Source: DATILL01 sp035476575 (GTDB taxonomy: Bacteria > Actinomycetota > Actinomycetes > Mycobacteriales > JACQDL01). From it: DNA of 64,000 nt. Below the pieces are notes generated by a model. It worked only from the letters and a program-made list of their open reading frames with translations, ran no database searches and was not told the DNA's origin. Of this stretch, positions 7,753-17,700 are shown in pieces. The DNA lies in contig DATILL010000152.1 in the NCBI GenBank assembly GCA_035476575.1, positions 1 through 64,000 of the forward strand, in the 5' to 3' direction. Made by a program: the position numbers and the translations under genes. Each line of letters opens with the position of its first letter. Position 1 is the stretch's first letter.

Positions 7753-10058
7753 GACCCGGTGGCGGCCAGCACGGCCTCCTCGATCCCACTACGCACCACA
7801 CCGTCGAGCAGGGGCTTGCCGTCCGAGCCGACCAGGTAGAAGGCGTCCACCACGGCGCCGCCCAGCGTCTCCAGCCGGGCGGCACGGACGTCGACGGCGC
7901 ACCGCTCCAGTGCGGCGGTCACCCGGTAGAGCAGCCCGACCGCGTCCGCCGCGCGCAGCTCCAGCACGGTGGCGTCGGTCGCCGCGTCGTCGAGCCACAG
8001 CACCCGTGGTGGGGGACCGATCGCGGCCCCGGACGAGGTGGGGTACGCCGCCTCCTTGGCCGCGATCCGGTCGCCCAGCGGCAGCATTCCGGCCAGCGCC
8101 CGGCGCAGGTCGTCCCGCAGCAACGCGGGATCCGGCGGCCGCCCGAACCGCGGCGCCACCACGAAGACGTTCACCGCGGTCTCGCCTAGCGTGCGGATGT
8201 CGGCCGCCCGCACGTCCAGCAGGTGCAGCGCGAGCACCCCGGCGGTCCGGCTGAGCAGGCCGCGGGCGTCCGGCGCGACCACGGTGACCTGGTCGCCGTC
8301 CAGCCGCACCGCCAGCTCCCCGACGGCGGCCAGCTCGGCGACGGCCGGCGCCAGCTCGGTCGGCCCCGGCGGCGGAGCACCCGTCAGCGCCCGGGCCGCA
8401 CGCCGGACCAGATCGGTGATCAGCCCGGCCTTCCACTCGGTCCATACGCCGGGACCGGTGGCCCGCGCATCGGCCTGGGCCAGCGCGTGCAGCAGCTCCA
8501 GCAGCCCGCTCGAACCGCTCACCGCATCGGTCACCACCCGGACCGTGGCCGGGTCCTCCAGGTCGCGGTGGGTGGCGGTGTCCGGCAGCAGCAGGTGCCA
8601 GCGGGCCATCGCCTGCACCGTCTCCACGTCCGCGGCGGGCAGCCCGAGCCGGACCGCGACCCGGCGGGCCACCTCGGCGCCGGACCGGGAGTGGTCGCCC
8701 GGGAAGCCCTTGCCGATGTCGTGCAGGAACGCGCCGAGCACCAGCAGATCCGGCCGGGCCACCCGGCGAGCCAGCTCGGTGGCCGCGGCGGCGGTCTCCA
8801 TCAGGTGCCGGTCCACGGTGAACCGGTGGATCGCGTTGTGCTGCGGCAGGAAGCGGACCTGCTCCCACTCGGGGATCAGCCGGACCATCAGCCCGGCCTG
8901 GTCCAGCGCCTCCAGCACCGGCAACGCCGGCCGCCCGGCGGACAGCAGCGCCACCAGGGAGTCTCGCGCGTCGGCCGGCCAGGGCTCCGGCAGCGGCGCG
9001 GACTCGGTGGCCAGCCGGGACAGCGCGAACGGCGCCAGCGGCCGGCCGCTGCGGGCCGCGGCCGCGGCCGCCCGCAGCATCAAGCCGGGGTCGGACCACG
9101 GGTCGGCGTCGCGGGCCAGCACCACCTCGCCGTCCTGCTCCACCACCCCCGCGGCCAAGGGGCGCCGCTCCGGGCTGCGCCGCCGGCCGCGCCACCGGGA
9201 CCGCCGGGTGGCCAGCTCGGTGTCGACCCGGCGCCAGGCCGTGTCCACCGCGAACGCCACGGTCCGGGCCGACTCGCTCACCGCCCGCAGCAGGCTGGTG
9301 TCGTCAGCGTGGCCAAGCACGCTGGCGATCCCCGCCTGCTCCTGCAGGACCAGCCGGTCCTGCGGCCTGCCGGCCCGCCGGTGCAGCTCCCCGCGTACGT
9401 CCAGCAGCGCGCCGTACGCCGCACCGACCGCGCCGGACGGCCAGTCGGCGAGCTGCGCCGCGGCCAGCGCCTGCAGCGCGTGCACGTCGCGCAGCCCGCC
9501 GCGGCTCTCCTTGAGCTGCGGTTCGAGCAGGAACGCCGCCTCGCCATGCGCCACCCAGCGCTCCCGGACGGCGGCCAGCAGCTCGGGCAGCCGGCGTACC
9601 GCGTCCGCCCGCCACGCCTCCAGCACCGCGTCCCGCAGCCGCCCGGTCAGCGCGACGTCACCGGCGATGTGCCGGGTGTAGAGCAGGCCGAGGGCTGCCT
9701 TCAGGTCCTCCTTGGCCACCGCCAGCGCCTGTTCCACGGTGCGCACCGAGTGGTCCAGCCCCACCTTGGCGTCCCAGACCGGGTACCAGATCGCGTCCGC
9801 GATCTCGGCCACCTGGCCGGTCCGTCCACTGTGGACAAGCATGAGGTCGAGATCGGAGTATGGCGCGGGCTCCCGCCGGCCCAGCCCGCCGACGGCGACC
9901 AGCGCGACACCGGGCACCTTGGGCACCAGCCCGGTCAGCCACCGGTCGTACAGCTCGGTCAGCGCCTTGCGCAACGGCGCACCGACGAGCTCGGGCCGCC
10001 CGAGCAAGGACTCTCGGGCGGCCTTGAGCTTCGCCGGATCAGAGTGCGTCGGCACCAC
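7749..10058 (-). CDS. glnD: [Protein-PII] uridylyltransferase GlnD
   Basis: GlnD senses nitrogen status (glutamine) and modifies the PII protein; in actinobacteria the homologue adenylylates PII (GlnK). The 769-residue protein has the nucleotidyltransferase motif GGLGRREPAPYSDLDLMLV near residue 60, an HD hydrolase domain (FLHDIGKGFPGDHS near 450) that removes the modification, and two C-terminal ACT domains (from about 590 and 695) that bind glutamine. The GTG start at 10058 lies 20 bases inside the end of glnB, so amtB, glnB and glnD form one overlapping operon. Confidence 0.96.
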   Translation of the reverse strand: MVPTHSDPAKLKAARESLLGRPELVGAPLRKALTELYDRWLTGLVPKVPGVALVAVGGLGRREPAPYSDLDLMLVHSGRTGQVAEIADAIWYPVWDAKVGLDHSVRTVEQALAVAKEDLKAALGLLYTRHIAGDVALTGRLRDAVLEAWRADAVRRLPELLAAVRERWVAHGEAAFLLEPQLKESRGGLRDVHALQALAAAQLADWPSGAVGAAYGALLDVRGELHRRAGRPQDRLVLQEQAGIASVLGHADDTSLLRAVSESARTVAFAVDTAWRRVDTELATRRSRWRGRRRSPERRPLAAGVVEQDGEVVLARDADPWSDPGLMLRAAAAAARSGRPLAPFALSRLATESAPLPEPWPADARDSLVALLSAGRPALPVLEALDQAGLMVRLIPEWEQVRFLPQHNAIHRFTVDRHLMETAAAATELARRVARPDLLVLGAFLHDIGKGFPGDHSRSGAEVARRVAVRLGLPAADVETVQAMARWHLLLPDTATHRDLEDPATVRVVTDAVSGSSGLLELLHALAQADARATGPGVWTEWKAGLITDLVRRAARALTGAPPPGPTELAPAVAELAAVGELAVRLDGDQVTVVAPDARGLLSRTAGVLALHLLDVRAADIRTLGETAVNVFVVAPRFGRPPDPALLRDDLRRALAGMLPLGDRIAAKEAAYPTSSGAAIGPPPRVLWLDDAATDATVLELRAADAVGLLYRVTAALERCAVDVRAARLETLGGAVVDAFYLVGSDGKPLLDGVVRSGIEEAVLAATGS

Positions 10059-10377
10059 GCTCCCCGGTGCGTACCCGAACCAGGGTCTCGACGGGAGTAA
10101 CCCAGACCTTGCCGTCGCCGATCTTGCCGGTCCGGGCCGCGGTGATCAGCGCATCGACCACCCGCTCGGCGTCGTGGTCGTCCACGAGCACCTCCACCCG
10201 TACCTTCGGCACGAAGTCCACCGTGTACTCCGCACCCCGGTAGACCTCCGTGTGACCCTTCTGCCGGCCGAAGCCCTGCACCTCGGACACGGTTAGCCCA
10301 TGTACGCCGAGCGTCTCCAACGCGTGCTTGACGTCGTCCAGCTTGAACGGCTTGACGATCGCGGTCACGAGTCTCAT
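10039..10377 (-). CDS. glnB: Nitrogen regulatory PII protein
   Basis: This 112-residue PII signalling protein begins MRLVTAIVKPFKLDDVKHAL. The T-loop contains EVYRGAEY with the modifiable Tyr at about residue 51, and the B and C loops contain TGKIGDGKVWV and VRTGERG. It binds ATP/ADP and 2-oxoglutarate and gates the ammonium channel AmtB. Its ATG overlaps the amtB stop by four bases and its end overlaps the glnD start by 20 bases. Because it sits with amtB it is equally well named glnK. Confidence 0.96.
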   Translation of the reverse strand: MRLVTAIVKPFKLDDVKHALETLGVHGLTVSEVQGFGRQKGHTEVYRGAEYTVDFVPKVRVEVLVDDHDAERVVDALITAARTGKIGDGKVWVTPVETLVRVRTGERGADAL

Positions 10378-11735
10378 GCGTCCACCGCCTCGTTGCTCAG
10401 CGGCACCGGGCGGTACGCGCTGCCCACACCGGTCACCGCACCCAGCTCGTACCCGGACTCGGCATGCTCGGTGGTGTCAACGCCGGCCCCCTCATCCTCG
10501 TCGCTGACCCGGAAGCCGATCGTCACGGCAATGAGCTTGCCGATGACGAACGCGATAACGAACGAGTACGCCATCACCGCGCCGGCCGCAATGGCCTGCC
10601 GCCGGAGCTGGTCGAAACCGCCGCCCATCAGCAGGCCGTCGCGGGTCCCGGCGCCGGTCGTGCTGGTGGCGAGGAACCCGACCAGGAGCGTGCCGACCAG
10701 ACCGCCGACCAGGTGTACGCCGACCACGTCGAGCGAGTCGTCGAAGCCGAACCGGTACTTCAGGCCCACGGCCAGGGCGCAGAGCACGCCAGCGACGATG
10801 CCGACCACGATGCCGCCGAGACCGTTGACGAACGCACAGGCCGGGGTGATCGCAACCAGCCCCGCCACGGCGCCGGAGGCCGCACCGACCGTGGTCGGCT
10901 TGCCGTCCCGCACCTGCTCCACGAGCAGCCAGCCGAGCACGCCAGCCGCGGTGGCCACCATGGTGGTGGTGAACGCGTTCGCCGCGATCGCGTCGGCCTT
11001 CAGCGACGACCCGGCGTTGAACCCGAACCAGCCAAACCAGAGCAGGCTGGCACCGAGCAGCACGAACGGCACGTTGTGCGGCCGGCTCCGCTCCTTCGGC
11101 CAACCCTTTCGCCTGCCGAGGACCAGGGCAAGCGCCAGGGCGGCGGACCCGGCGTTGATGTGCACCGCGGTACCGCCGGCGAAGTCGTACGCACCCAGCT
11201 TGTTCGCGATCCAGCCGCCGTGCGCCACGATGGTGGTGCCGTCGGGGCCTACGGCGTCGAAGGCGAACACCCAGTGCGCGACCGGGAAGTAGACCAGCGT
11301 CGCCCACAGCACGACGAACAGGCCCCATGCCCAGAACTTCGCCCGGTCCGCGATGGCTCCGGAGATGAGTGCCGGCGTGATGATGGCGAACATGAGCTGG
11401 AACATCACGAACGCCAGCACCGGGATCGCGTGCGGGTAGTTGCCCGCCGAGTCCGGATAGCCGGTCGAGACCTGATCGATCGTGCTCTTCAGGCCGATGT
11501 TGCTCAGGTCGCCGATGAGTCCACCCTTCGCGTCCGGCGCGAACGTGAGGCTGTACCCGTACAGAACCCAAAGCACACCGACGATCGCCAGGCAGATGAA
11601 GTTCATCATCAGCATGTTCAGCACGCTCTTGACGCGCACCATACCGCCGTAGAAGAACGCCAGACCCGGCGTCATGAGCAGCACCAACGCACTGGATGCG
11701 AGCACCCACGCGGTGTCACCCGAGTTGATTCCCAT
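10374..11735 (-). CDS. amtB: Ammonium transporter AmtB
   Basis: This is a 453-residue channel of the Amt/Rh family with about 11 membrane helices. Recognisable segments are FFYGGMVRVKSVLNML, the Phe-gate region, GGTAVHINAGSAALAL carrying the first twin His, and VGVHLVGGLVGTLLVG carrying the second. The acidic cytoplasmic tail (VSDEDEGAG) is where PII docks. The ATG at 11735 has an ideal GAAGGGAGG site; longer upstream frames lack homology. It is the first gene of the amtB-glnB-glnD operon, preceded by a GlnR-like site. Confidence 0.97.
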   Translation of the reverse strand: MGINSGDTAWVLASSALVLLMTPGLAFFYGGMVRVKSVLNMLMMNFICLAIVGVLWVLYGYSLTFAPDAKGGLIGDLSNIGLKSTIDQVSTGYPDSAGNYPHAIPVLAFVMFQLMFAIITPALISGAIADRAKFWAWGLFVVLWATLVYFPVAHWVFAFDAVGPDGTTIVAHGGWIANKLGAYDFAGGTAVHINAGSAALALALVLGRRKGWPKERSRPHNVPFVLLGASLLWFGWFGFNAGSSLKADAIAANAFTTTMVATAAGVLGWLLVEQVRDGKPTTVGAASGAVAGLVAITPACAFVNGLGGIVVGIVAGVLCALAVGLKYRFGFDDSLDVVGVHLVGGLVGTLLVGFLATSTTGAGTRDGLLMGGGFDQLRRQAIAAGAVMAYSFVIAFVIGKLIAVTIGFRVSDEDEGAGVDTTEHAESGYELGAVTGVGSAYRPVPLSNEAVDA

Positions 11736-11829
11736 GGCCCTCCCTTCGGGGGAGCTCGCACCGCACCCGCGAGCCCCACATTGACATGGGACTGTCGAGG
11801 TCACCTGTTTCACCCGGAGGTGTCACATT

Positions 11830-11846
11830 GTTTCCGGGACGTGAAC
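11830..11846 (-). promoter_or_regulatory. Putative GlnR operator upstream of amtB
   Basis: Read on the minus strand this is GTTCAC-N6-GAAAC, matching the a-site/b-site layout (gTnAC-N6-GaAAC) of actinobacterial GlnR boxes. Further matches lie closer to amtB: a GTGAC at 11826-11822 and a second GAAAC at 11811-11807, but with non-standard spacing. The site is about 95 bases upstream of the amtB start. GlnR control of amtB operons is established in Streptomyces; the assignment here is by motif only. Confidence 0.45.
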
Positions 11847-11987
11847 TTAGCCGCTTCTATGGGTCAGTCATGTTACGGACTGTTCAACTTGCCATCGTGC
11901 GGCTCCGCAGCCGCTCTTGCGATCGCCGCCGTTCGAAATATCGTGCGATCGTCGGGGGTGTCCCGGTCCGACCCCGGGCGAACGGCG

Positions 11988-13160
11988 TCAGTCGCCGAGC
12001 AGGGCGTCCACGAACTCCTTGGGCTCGAACGGCGCCAGGTCGTCCGGTCCCTCGCCGAGGCCGACCAGCTTGACCGGCACGCCGAGCTCGCGCTGGACCG
12101 AGATCACGATGCCGCCCTTGGCGGTGCCGTCCAGCTTGGTCAGCACGATCCCGGTGACGTCCACGACCTCGGTGAAGACCCGGGCCTGGGTCAGCCCGTT
12201 CTGGCCAGTGGTGGCGTCGAGCACCAGCAGGGTCTCGGCCACCGGGCCGTGCTTGCCGAGCACCCGCTTGACCTTGCCCAGCTCGTCCATCAGCCCGGTC
12301 TTGGTGTGCAGCCGGCCGGCGGTGTCGATGAGCACCGTGTCCACGCCGGCCTCGATGCCCCGCTTGACCGCATCGAACGCCACGGCGGCCGGGTCCGCGC
12401 CCTCCGCGCCGCGCACCGTCTCGGCGCCGACCCGCGATCCCCAGGTCTGCAACTGGTCGGCAGCGGCGGCCCGGAAGGTGTCCGCGGCCCCGAGCATGAC
12501 GGTGCCGCCGTCGGCGACCAGGACCCGGGCCAGCTTGCCGCAGGTGGTGGTCTTGCCGGTGCCGTTGACCCCGACGACCAGCAGCACGGCCGGCCGGCCG
12601 TCGCGCGGCGCGGTGGCCAGGCTGCGGTCCTGGTCCGGGCCGAGCGCGGTGGTCAACTCCTCGGCCAGCAGGTCCCGCAGCTCGGCCTCGCCTCGGGTGC
12701 CAAGCACCTTGGTCCGGGTCCGCAGCCGCTCGACGATCTCGGTGGTGGCGGCCACTCCGACGTCGGCCGTCAGCAGGGTCTCCTCGACCTCGTCCCAGAC
12801 GTCGTCGTCCAGCCGGTCGCGGGCCAAAAGGGTGAGCAGGCCGCGGCCGAGTGAGGACTGCGACCTGGCCAGCCGGGCGCGCAACCGGACCAGCCGGCCG
12901 GCGGTGGGCGCCGGCACCTCGACGGCGGGCGGGACGGCCGCCTCCTCCGGTGCCGGCACCTCCACCTCGACGGGCCTGGCCTCGACGGGCCCAGCCTTCG
13001 GCGCGTCCACCGGAACGGTCTCCGGCCCGGCCGGTGGCGTGACCGTGCCGGCGGGCGGGCGGGTCGCCGTCGGCCTATGCCGGGACCGGGTGAGCAACAG
13101 GCCAGCCCCCGCGAGCACCGCAACCAGCAGGATCACGAGGGCGATTACCAGGAACTCCAT
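11988..13160 (-). CDS. ftsY: SRP receptor FtsY
   Basis: FtsY is the membrane-associated GTPase that docks Ffh-ribosome complexes at the translocon. The 390-residue protein starts with a hydrophobic anchor (MEFLVIALVILLVAVLAGAG), then a Pro/Glu/Ala-rich linker (about 30-100), then the NG domain. The G domain shows VNGTGKTTTCGKLA, DTFRAAAADQLQTWG, DTAGRLHTKTGLMDE and TKLDGTAKGG. ATG 13160 is preferred over the in-frame TTG at 13184 because GGATCGAGG precedes it and the anchor then begins the protein, the usual actinobacterial arrangement. Confidence 0.96.
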   Translation of the reverse strand: MEFLVIALVILLVAVLAGAGLLLTRSRHRPTATRPPAGTVTPPAGPETVPVDAPKAGPVEARPVEVEVPAPEEAAVPPAVEVPAPTAGRLVRLRARLARSQSSLGRGLLTLLARDRLDDDVWDEVEETLLTADVGVAATTEIVERLRTRTKVLGTRGEAELRDLLAEELTTALGPDQDRSLATAPRDGRPAVLLVVGVNGTGKTTTCGKLARVLVADGGTVMLGAADTFRAAAADQLQTWGSRVGAETVRGAEGADPAAVAFDAVKRGIEAGVDTVLIDTAGRLHTKTGLMDELGKVKRVLGKHGPVAETLLVLDATTGQNGLTQARVFTEVVDVTGIVLTKLDGTAKGGIVISVQRELGVPVKLVGLGEGPDDLAPFEPKEFVDALLGD

Positions 13161-13184
13161 GGCCTCGATCCTTGCAGAGCCCAA

Positions 13185-13325
13185 GGGTCACCACACGGGC
13201 GCGGGGCTGCCCGTGTGGTGACCTACCGGCGTTGTGGTGACCTTTCGTTGCCCGGAGACAACAAGAGGTCACCACACGGCGCTGAGGTGACCACACGACG
13301 CTGTCACCAGGCGGCGCTGTGGTGG
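13185..13325. repeat. AGGTSACCACA repeat cluster B with perfect 15-bp hairpin
   Basis: This block directly abuts the ftsY start. It opens with a perfect inverted repeat, GGTCACCACACGGGC (13186-13200) and its complement (13209-13223), around an 8-base loop. Further core copies in both orientations follow. It lies between the divergent ftsY and serine-protease genes. Confidence 0.85.
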
Positions 13326-13392
13326 CGGTTATGACCTCGGTCTGCCGCGTGTTGGCGACTCGTCGAGGTACAACCATCCGGTCTAGCCGCTC

Positions 13393-13421
13393 TTGTGCAA
13401 GCGGATGATTTGTGCTGATAC
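13393..13421 (+). promoter_or_regulatory. Candidate promoter of the serine-protease gene
   Basis: TTGTGC (13393-13398) and TGATAC (13416-13421) are separated by 17 bases and lie in a locally AT-richer stretch about 145 bases upstream of the protease start. This is a motif match only. Confidence 0.3.
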
Positions 13422-13565
13422 TTCCAGCGGCTAAGCAATAGTTCACCCGCCAATGCTGATACGCCGTTCGGACCTAATGCACCTCTCTGGCTCGGTGGGT
13501 GACATCTGCCAGGCCGCCTCCGGACCCGCTACTCCCGGCGTGTCCCAACCCCCTCAGGAGGCACC

Positions 13566-14612
13566 GTGAGATTCACCAGACCCATGCCCGGCCGAGCCGC
13601 GACCACCGTCGCGGTGTCCGGGCTGATCGCTGGCGGGCTGCTCGCCGCGCACCCGGCGCAGGCAGCACCAGCGGTCCCGGCCGCGTCGCCGTCCGCCGCG
13701 ACGGCGCTGGCCACCCAACTCGGCGTCCGTGCTGCCGGCACGTACCTCAACCAGGCGACCGGAAAGATGGTCGTCAACATCACTGACAGCGCCGCGGCCG
13801 ACGCCGTCCGCGCCGCTGGCGCCGTACCCAAGCTGGTCGCGCACAGCGCCGCCGAGCTCCAGGGCGTCACCAACGCACTGGACAGCTCGGCCCGGGTCGT
13901 GGGTACGGCGTGGTCGGTCGACCCGCTGACCAACCAGGTCGTCGTCTCCGTCGACCAGAGCGTGACGGGCACCAGGCTGGCCAGGGTCACCTCGGTCACG
14001 CGGCGTTTTGGCGCCGCCGTGCGGGTCGAGAAGGTGGCCGGCAGGTTCAGCCCGGAGATCTCTGGCGGCGACGCGATCTACGGCGGTGGCTCCCGCTGCT
14101 CGCTCGGCTTCAACGTCCGCAGCGGCACCACCTACTATTTCCTCACCGCTGGCCACTGCGGCAACGCGGCCTCAAGCTGGTACAGCAACTCCTCCCACAC
14201 CACCTTCCTGGGCAGCACGGCCGGGAGCAGCTTCCCGGGCAACGACTACGCGATCGTCCGGTACAGCAGCTCCTTCACCAACCACCCGGGCACAGTCGGC
14301 AGCCAGAACATCACCTCCGCCGGCACCCCGGTGGTCGGCCAGACGGTCTACCGGCGGGGCAGCACGACCGGCGTGCACAGCGGCACGGTGACCGCCCTGA
14401 ACGCCACAGTGGTCTACGCCGAGGGCACCGTGACCGGCCTGATCCGCACGACGGTGTGCGCTGAGCCCGGTGACAGCGGCGGCTCGCTCTACTCTGGCAC
14501 CAGGGCGTACGGCCTGACCTCCGGGGGCAGCGGCAACTGCAGCTCCGGCGGGACGACGTTCTTCCAGCCGGTGACCGAACCGCTGGGCGTGTACGGCGTC
14601 AGCGTCTACTAG
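13566..14612 (+). CDS. Secreted S1-family serine protease (streptogrisin/alpha-lytic type)
   Basis: The 348-residue precursor has an N-terminal signal peptide (ATTVAVSGLIAGGLLAAHP, cleavage near AQA-AP), a pro-region to about residue 160, and a chymotrypsin-fold domain. The catalytic triad is visible: His in LTAGHCG, Asp in GNDYAIVRY and Ser in PGDSGGSLYSG. Cys residues in RCSLGF, GHC, TVC and GNC fit the disulfides of this group. The pro-region acts as a foldase in relatives. The GTG start has AGGAGGCACC upstream. The gene stands alone, divergent from ftsY, with a strong terminator downstream. Confidence 0.92.
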   Translation: MRFTRPMPGRAATTVAVSGLIAGGLLAAHPAQAAPAVPAASPSAATALATQLGVRAAGTYLNQATGKMVVNITDSAAADAVRAAGAVPKLVAHSAAELQGVTNALDSSARVVGTAWSVDPLTNQVVVSVDQSVTGTRLARVTSVTRRFGAAVRVEKVAGRFSPEISGGDAIYGGGSRCSLGFNVRSGTTYYFLTAGHCGNAASSWYSNSSHTTFLGSTAGSSFPGNDYAIVRYSSSFTNHPGTVGSQNITSAGTPVVGQTVYRRGSTTGVHSGTVTALNATVVYAEGTVTGLIRTTVCAEPGDSGGSLYSGTRAYGLTSGGSGNCSSGGTTFFQPVTEPLGVYGVSVY

Positions 14613-14664
14613 CCCAAACCCGACAAACCAAGCTCCACCGGTACGACCAGCACCACCCTGAACG

Positions 14665-14700
14665 ACTGAGCCGCCGGATCCGCACGTCCGGCGGTTCAGT
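14665..14700 (+). terminator. Stem-loop terminator after the protease gene
   Basis: A 14-bp stem (14665-14678 with 14687-14700) with a single non-Watson-Crick position and an 8-base loop lies 52 bases after the protease stop. It also lies 71 bases before the convergent smc stop, so it can serve both genes. Confidence 0.75.
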
Positions 14701-14771
14701 CATCTGGGGCTCGGCTATCCGACAGCAGTCAGGTGGAGGCAGGCTAGTGCATCAGCCGGCCGGGACGCCGA

Positions 14772-17700
14772 TCAGGCCGGCTCGCGCTCCCGCAGCCGCT
14801 GGCTGATCACCTGGGAGATGCCGTCACCCCGCATGCTCACGCCGTACAGCGCGTCTCCGATCTCCATAGTCCGCTTCTGGTGGGTGATCACGATGAGCTG
14901 GCTGGACTCGCGCAACTGCTCGATCAGGCTCAGCAGCCGGCCGAGGTTGACGTCGTCCAGCGCGGCCTCGACCTCGTCCATCACATAGAACGGCGACGGC
15001 CGGGCACGGAAGATCGCCACCAGCAGCGCCACCGCGGTCAGCGAGCGTTCCCCGCCGGACAGCAGGGACAGCCGCTTGATCTTCTTGCCGGGCGGGCGCG
15101 CCTCCACCTCCACGCCGCTGACCAGCAGGTCGTCCGGGTCGGTCAGGAGCAGCCGCCCCTCGCCTCCGGGGAACAGCGCCCGGAACACGACCTCGAACTC
15201 CCGCGCGGTGTCCTCGAACGCCGACCGGAAGACGTCATGGATCCGCTCGTCGACCTCCTTGACCACCAGCATCAGGTCGCGCCGGGTGGACCTCAGGTCC
15301 TCGAGCTGCTCGCCGAGGAACTTGTACCGCTCCTCCAGCGCGGCGAACTCCTCCAGCGCGAGCGGGTTCACCTTGCCCAGCAGGGCCAGGTCACGCTCAG
15401 CCCGGGCAGCCCGCTTCTCCTGGCCGGGCCGGTGGAACGGCACCGGCTGCGGCGGGACCGCCTGCTCGCCGCGTTCTCTCGCCCGCTCGTACTCCGCCAG
15501 CTCGGCACCGTTCGGCGGTACGGCGACCTCGGGGCCGTACTCCGCGACCAGCGTCTCGACGTCGAGCGCGTACTCCTCGGCGACCTTCGTCTCAAGCTGC
15601 TCGATCCGCATCCGCTGCTCGGCCCTGGCCACCTCGTCCCGGTGCACCGCGTCGGTCAGCTTCTCCAGCTCGGCGGACAGCTCACGGGTCCGCGCCCGCA
15701 GCGCGAGCAGCTCGCCCTCGCGTACGACCCGGGCCTGCTGCGCCTCGTCCCGGTCGGTCGCCGCCAGCCGCAGCGACCCGGCGATCCGGTCGAGGGCGTA
15801 CCGCGCGGTCTCCGCCACGGCCTGCGAGATCACCGCACCGCGCGCGCGGCGGGCCCGAGCCTCCTCCAGCCGGGCCCGGGCGGTCCGCTCGCTCTCGGCC
15901 GCACGCAGCAGCGAGTCGGCCCGGCCCTTCAGGGCGCGCACCCGCTCCTCCCCGGTCCGCACCGCCAGCCGCGCCTCCAGCTCGGCCTGCCGGCCAGCCG
16001 CGACGGCCGCGGCCAGCGAGTCCCGCTCGTCACTGGCCGGCTCCTCGTCCACCGGAGTCTCCCCGGCGAGCTCCAGCCGCTGCTCCAGCCCGGCCAGGCC
16101 ATCCAGGTCCCTGTCGCGGGCATCCTCCGCCTCGGCTCGAGCCTTCTCCAGCCGTTCGGCCTCGGCGGTCGCGGACCGGACCGCCGCGCCGAGCTGGGCG
16201 AGCCGCTCAGCCACCGCGTTCATCTCGGCGTCGGACTCGTTCAGCGCGGCGAGGGCGGTGTCGACCACTGCCCTGGCACGCCCCCGCTCCGTTCTGGCCT
16301 GGGTCAGCTCGGCGGCGAGCGCGGCCTGCCGGCTGGTCGCCTCGGCTAGCTTCTGCCCTGCCTCGTCGACGGCGGCCTGCACCTCGATCACGCTCGGTGC
16401 ACTGGCCGAGCCGCCGACGGCCCAGTCGGCGCCAAGCAGGTCACCCTCCGGGGTCACCGCCCGCACGCCCGGCGCGTCGGCGACCAGCGCCCGGGCAGCG
16501 GCGAGGTCTGGGACGACGGCCACCCGGTCCAGTGCCCGGGCCAGCGCGGCCTGCAGCGTCGATGGCGCCTGGACCAGGTCCAGTGCCCACCGGGCGCCGC
16601 TCGGCAACGGCGGCCAGCCCGCCCGGCCGGCGCCCGGGCCAGGGCTGCCCGCGGTGTCGGGGCAGCCGACCAGCAGGCCGGCCCGGCCGCCGTCATCGGC
16701 CTTCAGCAGCTCCAGCGCGGCGGTGGCACCATCCACTGTGGACACCGCCACGGCGTCCGCGACGGCGCCCAGCGCGGCGGCCAGCGCGGCCTCGTGGCCG
16801 GGCGCCACCGACATCAGCGCGGCGACCGAGCCGAGCAGGCCGGGCACCCGCTCCCCCGCCGCCAGCAGCGCGCCCGCGCCGTCCTTGCGGGTCAGCCCGA
16901 GGGCCAGCGCGTCCCGCCGGGCGGTCCAGGTGGAGCGGTCCCGTTCCGCCACCCGCTCGGCCTCAACCAGCTCACGGACCCGGGCTGAGACCTCCTCGGC
17001 TGCCCGCACCGCCGTCTCATGGCGGGCGTCCAGGTCGACCTCGCCGGCGTCCAGTGCACCAACCTGCCCCTGCAGCTTCTCGAACTCACCGCGGGCCGCG
17101 GTGGACCGCTGCCGGGCGTCGGCGATGGAGCTGGCCAGCCGCGCGATCTCCTCGGCCGCCTTGGCCGCGCGGCTGCGCACGGCCTCCACCTGGCCGGACA
17201 GCCTGGCCAGGCCCTCCCGGCGATCAGCCACCGCGCGGGCGGCGGCAACCAGCGCTTTCTCCGCCGATGCCAGCCGCTGCTCGGCGGCCTGGCGGGCGCC
17301 AACTGCAGCGGCGAGCCGCTGGCGCTCGTCGTCCAGCGCGTCCTCAAGCTCGATCTCCTGGTCCCGGATCGCCTCGGCCTCGCGCTCCATCGCCTCCGGG
17401 TCGCGGCCGGCGCGAGCCTCCTCCGGCTCGGCGGACAGGTACCGCGCCCGCTCGGCGGCCAGCCGTGCCGTGCCGCGGAACCGCTCCTCCAGCGCGGACA
17501 GCCGATACCAGGTCTCCTGTGCCCGGGCCAGCCGGGGGGCGTCCGCGGTCATCAGCCTCTCCAGCTCGCCCTCGCGGCTCTGCGCCGTGGCGAGCGAGCG
17601 CTCCACGGCGGCGCGGCGGTCCCGGATCGCCGTCTCGTCGGCGACCTCCTTGTCCAGCGCACCGCGTAGGCCGACCAGGTCGTCGGCAAGCAACCGGAGC

